From Luzula sylvatica (lineage: Eukaryota > Streptophyta > Magnoliopsida > Poales > Juncaceae), in the NCBI GenBank assembly GCA_946800325.1, contig OX326960.1, forward strand, positions 14,842,393 to 14,906,392: a stretch of 64,000 nt of DNA. The letters run 5' to 3'. Position numbers and translations under genes: made by a program. Positions 1-9,296 of this stretch are shown here, in pieces; position 1 is the first letter of the stretch, and each line of letters opens with the position of its first letter. Under the pieces are notes generated by a model that was given only the letters and a program-made list of their open reading frames with translations, ran no database searches and had not been told where the DNA came from.

Positions 1-124
1 TTGAACTCCTCAAAGCGTTAAAATCTTTTTTTGAATCGAAAAACAAACTTTCTTAGTGTTTTTGAAATTTGTTGAAAAGTTATGTAGTAAAAGATACGAT
101 ACAATCGATCTAAAAACACGTTAT
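1..124. repeat. T-run monomer m1 (block marker)
   Basis: First complete 124-bp unit. Type m1 is recognised by a seven-T run at 26-32 (consensus TTGTTTT), GTTGAAAAG instead of GGTGAAAAG near 71-79, and AATCGATC instead of AATTGATC at 103-110, which creates a ClaI-type ATCGAT site. T-run monomers start at 1, 6695, 9297, 11528, 13264, 16363, 20206, 26280, 30247, 33718, 37189, 39668, 43139, 45122, 47725, 49337, 50328, 56031 and 60245. Two carry the T run but not the usual tail (56031 and 60245, chimeric), and 43139 has AATTGATC. A relative at 22437 lacks the T run but keeps AATCGATC. I use m1 to delimit blocks; the phase is arbitrary. Confidence 0.95.
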
Positions 125-372
125 TTGAACTCCTCAAAGCGTTAAAATCATGTTTTGAATCGAAAAACAAACTTTCTTAGTGTTTGTGAAATTTGGTGAA
201 AAGTTATGTACTAAAAGATACGATACAAATGATCCAAAAACACGTTATTTGAACTCCTCAAAGCGTTAAAATCTTGTTTTGAATCGAAAAACAAACTTTC
301 TTAGTGTTTCTGAAATTTGGTGAAAAATTATGTAGTAAAAGATGCGACACAATTGATCTAAAAACACGTTAT

Positions 373-495
373 TTGAACTCCTCAAAGCGTTAAAATCTTG
401 TTTTCAATCGAAAAACAAACTTTCTTAGTGTTTGTGAAATTTGGTGAACAGTTATGTACTAAAAGATACGATACAAATGATCTAAAACACGTTAT
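373..495. repeat. 123-bp monomer m4 (single-base deletion type)
   Basis: This monomer lacks one A in the run before CACG (CTAAAACACG instead of CTAAAAACACG), so it is 123 bp. The next monomer (m5) begins GTGAAATCC instead of TTGAACTCC. The combination recurs 19 times, with the G of GTTATGTGAAATCC at 491, 3094, 7185, 9911, 13754, 16853, 20696, 22927, 26770, 30737, 34208, 37555, 40282, 43753, 45612, 49827, 50942, 56273 and 60487. Most copies also carry TTTCAATCG and GTGAACAGTT. Copies following an m3b-type monomer (9911, 40282, 43753, 50942, 56273, 60487) lack these two. A shared indel plus linked substitutions implies one ancestral monomer copied with its HOR unit. Confidence 0.93.
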
Positions 496-1239
496 GTGAA
501 ATCCTCAAAGCGTTAAAATCTTGTTTTGAATCGAAAAACAAACTTTCTTAGTGTTTGTGAAATTTGGTGAAAAGTTATGTAGTAAAAGATATGATACAAT
601 TGATCTAAAAACACGTTATTTGAACTCCTCAAAGCGTTAAAATCTTGTTTTGAATCGAAAAACAAACTTTCTTAGTGTTTGTGAAATTTGGTGAAAAGTT
701 ATGTACTAAAAGAAACGATACAAATGATCTGAAAACACGCTATTTGAACTCCTGAAAGCGTTAAAATCTTGTTTTGAATCGAAAAACAAACTTTCTTAGT
801 GTTTGTGAAATTTGGTGAAAAGTTATGTAGTGAAAGATACGATACAAATGATCTAAAAACATGTTATTTGAACTCCTCAAAGCGTTAAAATCTTGTTTTG
901 AATCGAAAAACAAACTTTCTTAGTGTTTGTGAAATTTGGTGAAAAGTTATGTAGTAAAAGATACGATACAATTGATCTAAAAACACGTTATTTGAACTCC
1001 TCAAAGCGTTAAAATCTTGATTTGAATTGAAAAACAAACTTTCTTAGTGTTCGTGAAATTTGGTGAAAAGTTATGTGGTAAAAGATACGATACAAATGAT
1101 CTAAAAACACGTTATTTGAACACCCCAAAGCGTTAAAATCTTGTTTTGAAACGAAAAACAAACTTTCTTAGTGTTTGTGATATTTGGTGAAAAATTATGT
1201 AGTAAAAGATACGATACAATTGATCTCAAAACACGTTAT

Positions 1240-2479
1240 TTGAACTCCTCAAAGCGTTAAAATCTTGTTTTGAATCGAAAAACAAACTTTCTTAGCGTTT
1301 GTGAAATTTGGTGAAAAGTTATGTAGTAAAATATACGATACAATTGATCTAAAAACACGTTATTTGAACTCCTTAAAGCGTTAAAATCTTGTTTTGATTC
1401 GAAATACAAACTTTCTTAGTGTTTGTGAAATTTGGTGAAAAGTTATGTAGTAAAATATACGATACAATTGATCTAAAAACACGTTATTTGAACTCCTCAA
1501 AGCGTTAAAATCTTGTTTTGAATCGAAAAACAAACTTTCTTTGTGTTTGTGAAATTTGGTGAAAAGCTATGTAGTAAAAGATACGATACAATTGATCTAA
1601 AAACACGTTATTTGAACTCCTCGAAGCGTTAAAAACTTGTTTTGAATCGAAAAACAAACTTTCTTAGTGTTTGTGAAATTTGGTGAAAAGTTATGTAGTA
1701 AAAGATACGATACACATAATCAAAAAACATGTTATTTGAACTCCTCAAAGCGTTAAAATCTTGTTTTGAATCGAAAAACAAACTTTCTTAGTGTTTGTGA
1801 AATTTGGTGAAAAGTTATGTAGTAAAAGATACGATACAAATGATCTAAAAACACGTTATTTGAACTCCTCAAAGCGTTAAAATCTTGTTTTGAATCGAAA
1901 AACAAACTTTCTTAGTGTTTGTGAAATTTGGTGAAAAGTTATGTAGCAAAAGATACGATACAATTGATCTAAAAACACGTTATTTGAACTCCTCAAAGCG
2001 TTAAAATCTTGTTTTGAATCGAAAAACAAACTTTCTTAGTGTTTGTGAAATTTGGTGAAAAGTTATGTACTAAAAGATACGATACAAATGATCTAAAAAC
2101 ACGTTATTTGAACTCCTCAAAGCGTTAAAATCTTGTTTTGAATCGAAAAACAAACTTTCTTAGTGTTTGTGAAATTTGGTGAAAAGTTATGTAGCAAATG
2201 ATACGATACAATTGATCTAAAAACACGTTATTTGTACTCCTCAAAGCGTTAAAATCTTGTTTTGAATCGAAAAACAAACTTTCTTAGTGTTTGTGAAATT
2301 TGGTGAAAAGTTATGTACTAAAAGATACGATATAAATGATCTAAAAACACGTTATTTGAACTCCTCAAAGCGTTAAAATCTTGTTTTGAATCGAAAAACA
2401 AACTTTCTTAGCGTTTGTGAAATTTGGTGAAAAGTTATGTAGTAAAAGATACGACACAATTGATCTAAAAACACGTTAT
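1240..2479. repeat. Module X: ten-monomer variant cassette, copy 1
   Basis: Ten successive monomers with an unusual variant order: TTAGCGTTTG with AAAATATACG; CCTTAAAGCG with GAAATAC; TTCTTTGTG with AAAAGCTATG; TTAAAAACTTG with ACACATAATC; a TAGT/AAATG type; TAGCAAAAG; TACTAAAAG; TAGCAAATG; GTACTCC with GATATAAATG; and TTAGCGTTTG with GACAC. The same ten recur in order at 14255-15494, and the first eight at 31362-32353. Small private changes here (GATTCG, TCGAAGCG, CAAATG) distinguish the copies. It is an insertion relative to the canonical 21-mer order. Confidence 0.88.
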
Positions 2480-3470
2480 TTGAACTCCTCAAAGCGTTAA
2501 AATCTTGTTTTGAATCGAAAAACAAACTTTCTTTGTGTTTGTGAAATTTGGTGAAAAGTTATGTAGTAAAAGATACGATACAATTGATCTAAAAACACGT
2601 TATTTGTACTCCTCAAAGCGTTAAAATCTTGTTTTGAATCGAAAAACAAACTTTCTTAGTGTTTGTGAAATTTGGTGAAAAGTTATGTAGTAAAAGATAC
2701 GATACAATTGATCTAAAAACACGTTATTTGAACTCCTCAAAGCGTTAAAATCTTGATTTGAATTGAAAAACAAACTTTCTTAGTGTTTGTGAAATTTGGT
2801 GAAAAGTTATGTAGTAAAAGATACGATACAATTGATCTAAAAACACGTTATTTGAACTCCTCAAAGCGTTAAAATCTTGTTTTGAATCGAAAAACAAACT
2901 TTCTTAGTGTTTGTGAAATTTGGTGAAAAATTATGTAGTAAAAGATGCGACACAATTGATCTAAAAACACGTTATTTGAACTCCTCAAAGCGTTAAAATC
3001 TTGTTTTCAATCGAAAAACAAACTTTCTTAGTGTTTGTGAAATTTGGTGAACAGTTATGTACTAAAAGATACGATACAAATGATCTAAAACACGTTATGT
3101 GAAATCCTCAAAGCGTTAAAATCTTGTTTTGAATCGAAAAACAAACTTTCTTAGTGTTTGTGAAATTTGGTGAAAAGTTATGTAGTAAAAGATATGATAC
3201 AATTGATCTAAAAACACGTTATTTGAACTCCTCAAAGCGTTAAAATCTTGTTTTGAATCGAAAAACAAACTTTCTTAGTGTTTGTGAAATTTGGTGAAAA
3301 GTTATGTACTAAAAGAAACGATACAAATGATCTGAAAACACGCTATTTGAACTCCTGAAAGCGTTAAAATCTTGTTTTGAATCGAAAAACAAACTTTCTT
3401 AGTGTTTGTGAAATTTGGTGAAAAGTTATGTAGTGAAAGATACGATACAAATGATCTAAAAACATGTTAT

Positions 3471-5082
3471 TTGAACTCCTCAAAGCGTTAAAATCTTGTT
3501 TTGAATCGAAAAACAAAGTTTCTTAGTGTTTGTGAAATTTGGTGAAAAGTTATGTACTAAAAGATACGATACAAATGATCTAAAAACACTTTATTTGAAC
3601 TCCTCAAAGCGTTAAAATCTTGTTTTGAATCGAAAAACAAACTTTCTTAGTGTTTGTGAAATTTGGTGAAAAGTTATGTAGTAAAAGATACGATACAATT
3701 GATCTAAAAACACGTTATTTGTACTCCTCAAAGCGTTAAAATCTTGTTTTGAATCGAAAAATAAACTTTCTTAGTGTTTGTGAAATTTGGTGAAAAGTTA
3801 TGTACTAAAAGATACGATACAAATGATCTGAAAACACGCTATTTGAACTCCTGAAAGCGTTAAAATCTTGTTTTGAATCGAAAAACAAACTTTCTTAGTG
3901 TTTGTGAAATTTGGTGAAAAGTTATGTAGTAAAAGATACGACACAATTGATCTAAAAACACGTTATTTGAACTCCTCAAAGCGTTAAAATCTTGTTTTGA
4001 ATCGAAAAACAAACTTTCTTAGTGTTTGTGAAATTTGGTGAAAAGTTATGTTGCAAAAGATACGATACAATTGATCTAAAAACACGTTATTTGTACTCCT
4101 CAAAGCGTTAAAATCTTGTTTTGAATCGAAAAACAAACTTTCTTAGTGTTTGTGACATTTGGTGAAAAGTTATGTACTAAAAGATACGATACAAATGATC
4201 TAAAAACACGTTATTTGAACTCCTCAAAGCGTTAAAATCTTGTTTTGAATCGAAAAACAAACTTTCTTAGCGTTTGTGAAATTTGGTGAAAAGTTATGTA
4301 GTAAAAGATACGACACAATTGATCTAAAAATACGTTATTTGAACTCCTCAAAGCGTTAAAATCTTGTTTTGAATCGAAAAACAAACTTTCTTTGTGTTTG
4401 TGAAATTTGGTGAAAAGTTATGTACTAAAAGAAACGATACAAATGATCTGAAAACACGCTATTTGAACTCCTGAAACCGTTAAAATCTTGTTTTGAATCG
4501 AAAAACAAACTTTCTTAGTGTTTGTGAAATTTGGTGAAAAGTTACGTAGTAAAAGATACGATACAATTGATCTAAAAACACGTTATTTGAACTCCTCAAA
4601 GCGTTAAAATCTTGATTTGAATTGAAAAACAAACTTTCTTAGTGTTTGTGAAATTTGGTGAAAAGTTATGTAGTAAAAGATACGATACAATTGATCCAAA
4701 AACACGTTATTTGAACTCCTCAAAGCGTTAAAATCTTGATTTGAATTGAAAAACAAACTTTCTTAGTGTTCGTCAAATTTGGTGAAAAGTTATGTGGTAA
4801 AAGATACGATACAAATGATCTAAAAACACGTTAGTTGAACACCCCAAAGCGTTAAAATCTTGTTTTGAAACGAAAAACAAACTTTCTTAGTGTTTGTGAA
4901 ATTTGGTGAAAAATTATGTAGTAAAAGATACGATACAATTGATCTCAAAACACGTTATTTGAACTCCTCAAAGCGTTAAAATCTTGTTTTGAATTGAAAA
5001 ACAAACTTTCTTAGTGTTTGTGAAATTTGGTGAAAAGTTATGTCGTAAAAGATACGATACAATTGATCTAAAAACACGTTAT
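3471..5082. repeat. 13-mer duplication m8-m20, copy 1
   Basis: Thirteen monomers (1,612 bp, exactly 13 x 124) in the order m8 to m20, followed directly by a second run starting again with m8 at 5083. Linked landmarks are 1,612 bp apart: AAACAAAGTTTC (G at 3518 and 5130), AAATAAACTTTC, TTATGTTGCAAAAG, TGACATTTGG and AAATACGTTAT. The joint puts m20 (GTCGTAAAAG) directly before m8, where m7 would normally stand, so it is a post-duplication junction. Confidence 0.9.
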
Positions 5083-6694
5083 TTGAACTCCTCAAAGCGT
5101 TAAAATCTTGTTTTGAATCGAAAAACAAAGTTTCTTAGTGTTTGTGAAATTTGGTGAAAAGTTATGTACTAAAAGATACGATACAAATGATCTAAAAACA
5201 CTTTATTTGAACTCCTCAAAGCGTTAAAATCTTGTTTTGAATCGAAAAACAAACTTTCTTAGTGTTTGTGAAATTTGGTGAAAAGTTATGTAGTAAAAGA
5301 TACGATACAATTGATCTAAAAACACGTTATTTGTACTCCTCAAAGCGTTAAAATCTTGTTTTGAATCGAAAAATAAACTTTCTTAGTGTTTGTGAAATTT
5401 GGTGAAAAGTTATGTACTAAAAGATACGATACAAATGATCTGAAAACACGCTATTTGAACTCCTGAAAGCGTTAAAATCTTGTTTCGAATCGAAAAACAA
5501 ACTTTCTTAGTGTTTGTGAAATTTGGTGAAAAGTTATGTAGTAAAAGATACGACACAATTGATCTAAAAACACGTTATTTGAACTCCTCAAAGCGTTAAA
5601 ATCTTGTTTTGAATCGAAAAACAAACTTTCTTAGTGTTTGTGAAATTTGGTGAAAAGTTATGTTGCAAAAGATACGATACAATTGATCTAAAAACACGTT
5701 ATTTGTACTCCTCAAAGCGTTAAAATCTTGTTTTGAATCGAAAAACAAACTTTCTTAGTGTTTGTGACATTTGGTGAAAAGTTATGTACTAAAAGATACG
5801 ATACAAATGATCTAAAAACACGTTATTTGAACTCCTCAAAGCGTTAAAATCTTGTTTTGAATCGAAAAACAAACTTTCTTAGCGTTTGTGAAATTTGGTG
5901 AAAAGTTATGTAGTAAAAGATACGACACAATTGATCTAAAAATACGTTATTTGAACTCCTCAAAGCGTTAAAATCTTGTTTTGAATCGAAAAACAAACTT
6001 TCTTTGTGTTTGTGAAATTTGGTGAAAAGTTATGTACTAAAAGAAACGATACAAATGATCTGAAAACACGCTATTTGAACTCCTGAAACCGTTAAAATCT
6101 TGATTTGAATTGAAAAACAAACTTTCTTAGTGTTTGTGAAATTTGGTGAAAAGTTATGTAGTAAAAGATACGATACAATTGATCTAAAAACACGTTATTT
6201 GAACTCCTCAAAGCATTAAAATCTTGATTTGAATTGAAAAACAAACTTTCTTAGTGTTCGTGAAATTTGGTGAAAAGTTATGTGGTAAAAGATACGATAC
6301 AAATGATCTAAAAACACGTTATTTGAACACCCCAAAGCGTTAAAATCTTGTTTTGAAACGAAAAACAAACTTTCTTAGTGTTTGTGAAATTTGGTGAAAA
6401 ATTATGTAGTAAAAGATACGATACAATTGATCTCAAAACAAGTTATTTTAACTCCTCAAAGCGTTAAAATCTTGTTTTGAATCGAAAAACAAACTTTCTT
6501 AGTGTTTGTGAAATTTGGTGAAAAGTTATGTCGTAAAAGATACGATACAATTGATCTAAAAACACGTTATTTGAACTCCTCAAAGCGTTAAAATCTTGTT
6601 TTGAATCGAAAAACAAACTTTCTTAGTGTTTGTGAAATTTGGTGAAAAGTTATGTTGTAAAAGATACGATACAATTGATCTAAAAACACGTTAT
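5083..6694. repeat. 13-mer duplication, copy 2, with fused monomer
   Basis: Second run, again 1,612 bp. It holds m8-m15, one fused m16/m17 monomer, then m18-m21, so it lost one monomer and gained m21 relative to copy 1. The end differs from copy 1: m18 begins AAAGCATTAAAATC, m19 ends CAAAACAAG and m21 has GTTGTAAAAG, which are subfamily A features, whereas copy 1 ends as subfamily B (ACGTTAG). The two halves of the duplication therefore have different histories. A private TTTCGAATCG lies near 5485. Confidence 0.88.
6075..6198. repeat. Chimeric monomer m16/m17
   Basis: The head is m16 (CTGAAACCG) and the remainder is m17-like (CTTGATTTGAATTG, then TAGTAAAAG). In copy 1 of the local duplication these are two separate monomers starting at 4463 and 4587. 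Here the unit is exactly 124 bp, so one monomer length was removed in register, as expected from homologous unequal exchange or slippage within the shared sequence between CCGTTAAAATCTTG and the diagnostic sites. Confidence 0.85.
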
Positions 6695-9296
6695 TTGAAC
6701 TCCTCAAAGCGTTAAAATCTTTTTTTGAATCGAAAAACAAACTTTCTTAGTGTTTGTGAAATTTGTTGAAAAGTTATGTAGTAAAAGATACGATACAATC
6801 GATCTAAAAACACGTTATTTGAACTCCTCAAAGCGTTAAAATCATGTTTTGAATCGAAAAACAAACTTTCTTAGTGTTTGTGAAATTTGGTTAAAAGTTA
6901 TGTACTAAAAGATACGATACAAATGATCCAAAAACACGTTATTTGAACTCCTCAAAGCGTTAAAATCTTGTTTTGAATCGAAAAACAAACTTTCTTAGTG
7001 TTTCTGAAATTTGGTGAAAAATTATGTAGTAAAAGATGCGACACAATTGATCTAAAAACACGTTATTTGAACTCCTCAAAGCGTTAAAATCTTGTTTTCA
7101 ATCGAAAAACAAACTTTCTTAGTGTTTGTGAAATTTGGTGAACAGTTTTGTACTAAAAGATACGATACAAATGATCTAAAACACGTTATGTGAAATCCTC
7201 AAAGCGTTAAAATCTTGTTTTGAATCGAAAAACAAATTTTCTTAGTGTTTGTGAAATTTGGTGAAAAGTTATGTAGTAAAAGATATGATACAATTGATCT
7301 AAAAACACGTTATTTGAACTCCTCAAAGCGTTAAAATCTTGTTTTGAATCGAAAAACAAACTTTCTTAGTGTTTGTGAAATTTGGTGAAAAGTTATGTAC
7401 TAAAAGAAACGATACAAATGATCTGAAAACACGCTATTTGAACTCCTGAAAGCGTTAAAATCTTGTTTGAATCGAAAAACAAACTTTCTTAGTGTTTGTG
7501 AAATTTGGTGAAAAGTTATGTAGTGAAAGATACGATACAAATGATCTAAAAACATGTTATTTGAACTCCTCAAAGCGTTAAAATATTGTTTTGAATCGAA
7601 AAACAAAGTTTCTTAGTGTTTGTGAAATTTGGTGAAAAGTTATGTACTAAAAGATACGATACAAATGATCTAAAAACACTTTATTTGAACTCCTCAAAGC
7701 GTTAAAATCTTGTTTTGAATCGAAAAACAAACTTTCTTAGTGTTTGTGAAATTTGGTGAAAAGTTATGTAGTAAAAGATACGATACAATTGATCTAAAAA
7801 CACGTTATTTGTACTCCTCAAAGCGTTAAAATCTTGTTTTGAATCGAAAAATAAACTTTCTTAGTGTTTGTGAAATTTGGTGAAAAGTTATGTACTAAAA
7901 GATACGATACAAATGATCTGAAAACACGCTATTTGAACTCCTGAAAGCGTTAAAATCTTGTTTTGAATCGAAAAACAAACTTTCTTAGTGTTTGTGAAAT
8001 TTGGTGAAAAGTTATGTAGTAAAAGATACGACACAATTGATCTAAAAACACGTTATTTGAACTCCTCAAAGGGTTAAAATCTTGTTTTGAATCGAAAAAC
8101 AAACTTTCTTAGTGTTTGTGAAATTTGGTGAAAAGTTATGTTGCAAAAGATACGATACAATTGATCTAAAAACACGTTATTTGTACTCCTCAAAGCGTTA
8201 AAATCTTGTTTTGAATCGAAAAACAAACTTTCTTAGTGTTTGTGAAATTTGGTGAAAAGTTATGTACTAAAAGATACGATACAAATGATCTAAAAACACG
8301 TTATTTGAACTCCTCAAAGCGTTAAAATCTTGTTTTGAATCGAATAACAAACTTTCTTAGCGTTTGTGAAATTTGGTGAAAAGTTATGTAGTAAAAGATA
8401 CGACACAATTGATCTAAAAATACGTTATTTGAACTCCTCAAAGCGTTAAAATCTTGTTTTGAATCGAAAAACAAACTTTCTTAGTGTTTGTGAAATTTGG
8501 TGAAAAGTTATGTACTAAAAGAAACGATACAAATGATCTGAAAACACGCTATTTGAACTCCTGAAACCGTTAAAATCTTGTTTTGAATCGAAAAACAAAC
8601 TTTCTTAGTGTTTGTGAAATTTGGTGAAAAGTTACGTAGTAAAAGATACGATACAATTGATCTAAAAACACGTTATTTGAACTCCTCAAAGCGTTAAAAT
8701 CTTGATTTGAATTGAAAAACAAACTTTCTTAGTGTTTGTGAAATTTGGTGAAAAGTTATGTAGTAAAAGATACGATACAATTGATCCAAAAACACGTTAT
8801 TTGAACTCCTCAAAGCGTTAAAATCTTGATTTGAATTGAAAAACAAACTTTCTTAGTGTTCGTGAAATTTGGTGAAAAGTTATGTGGTAAAAGATACGAT
8901 ACAAATGATCTAAAAACACGTTAGTTGAACACCCCAAAGCGTTAAAATCTTGTTTTGAAACGAAAAACAAACTTTCTTAGTGTTTGTGAAATTTGGTCAA
9001 AAATTATGTAGTAAAAGATACGATACAATTGATCTCAAAACACGTTATTTGAACTCCTCAAAGCGTTAAAATCTTGTTTTGAATTGAAAAACAAACTTTC
9101 TTAGTGTTTGTGAAATTTGGTGAAAAGTTATGTCGTAAAAGATACGATACAATTGATCTAAAAACACGTTATTTGAACTCCTCAAAGCGTTAAAATCTTG
9201 TTTTGAATCGAAAAACAAACTTTCTTAGTGTTTGTGAAATTTGGTGAAAAGTTATGTCATAAAAGATACGATACAATTGATCTAAAAACACGTTAT
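6695..9296. repeat. HOR block 2: intact canonical 21-mer, subfamily B
   Basis: Twenty-one monomers in canonical order. m1: T run, AATCGATC. m2: ATCATGTTTTG, GATCCAAAAAC. m3: TTTCTGAAA, GATGCGACAC. m4: TTTCAATCG, GAACAGTT. m5: GTGAAATCC, GATATGATAC. m6: AAAAGAAACG, ACGCTAT. m7: CTGAAAGCG, TAGTGAAAG. m8: ACAAAGTTTC, CACTTTAT. m9: consensus. m10: TTGTACTCC, AAATAAAC. m11: GAAAGCG, GACAC. m12: TTGCAAAAG. m13: TTGTACTCC, TACT. m14: TTAGCGTTTG, AAATACG. m15: AAAAGAAACG. m16: GAAACCG, TTACGTAG. m17: GATTTGAATTG, GATCCA. m18: GTGTTCGTG, TGGTAAAAG. m19: GAACACCCC, GAAACG. m20: GTCGTAAAAG. m21: GTCATAAAAG. Two 123-bp monomers explain the 2,602-bp length. Confidence 0.92.
7438..7560. repeat. 123-bp m7 monomer with private T deletion
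   Basis: This m7 copy (CTGAAAGCG head, TAGTGAAAG, AACATG tail) reads TTGTTTGAATCG, one T short of consensus TTGTTTTGAATCG. The deletion was seen only here. Because 124 leaves remainder 1 on division by 3, a 123-bp monomer returns the reading frame to register. It opens a 207-base minus-strand frame (7606 down to 7400) that starts at a TTG and spans two monomers. That frame is a by-product of the deletion, not a gene. Confidence 0.93.

Larger units (their letters stand above)
1..6694. repeat. HOR block 1: composite of 54 monomers
   Basis: The longest block. It starts m1-m7, then goes to a consensus monomer, an m18-like unit (TTCGTGAAA, TGGTAAAAG) and an m19-like unit (GAACACCCC). Module X follows at 1240-2479, then several simple variants, then m3-m20 from about 2852. 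It ends with a second run of m8 to m21 from 5083. Two 123-bp m4 monomers (373-495 and 2976-3098) account exactly for the 2-bp shortfall from 54 x 124. The block is best read as at least two HOR units joined without an intervening m1. Its end is subfamily A (CAAAACAAG then TTATTTTAAC near 6435). Confidence 0.9.

Noticed and set aside
1..124. Promoter-like TATA or polymerase III boxes
   Set aside because: AT-rich words such as TTAAAA and TATG occur by composition; I see no paired box A/box B or spaced promoter elements that I could defend.
7400..7606. Minus-strand 68-codon open reading frame
   Set aside because: It starts at TTG, lies wholly in satellite, and exists only because one monomer lost a T (7438-7560), restoring frame in a 124-bp repeat. 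No ribosome-site context, no conserved coding signal, and other copies of the same monomers are closed by stops.
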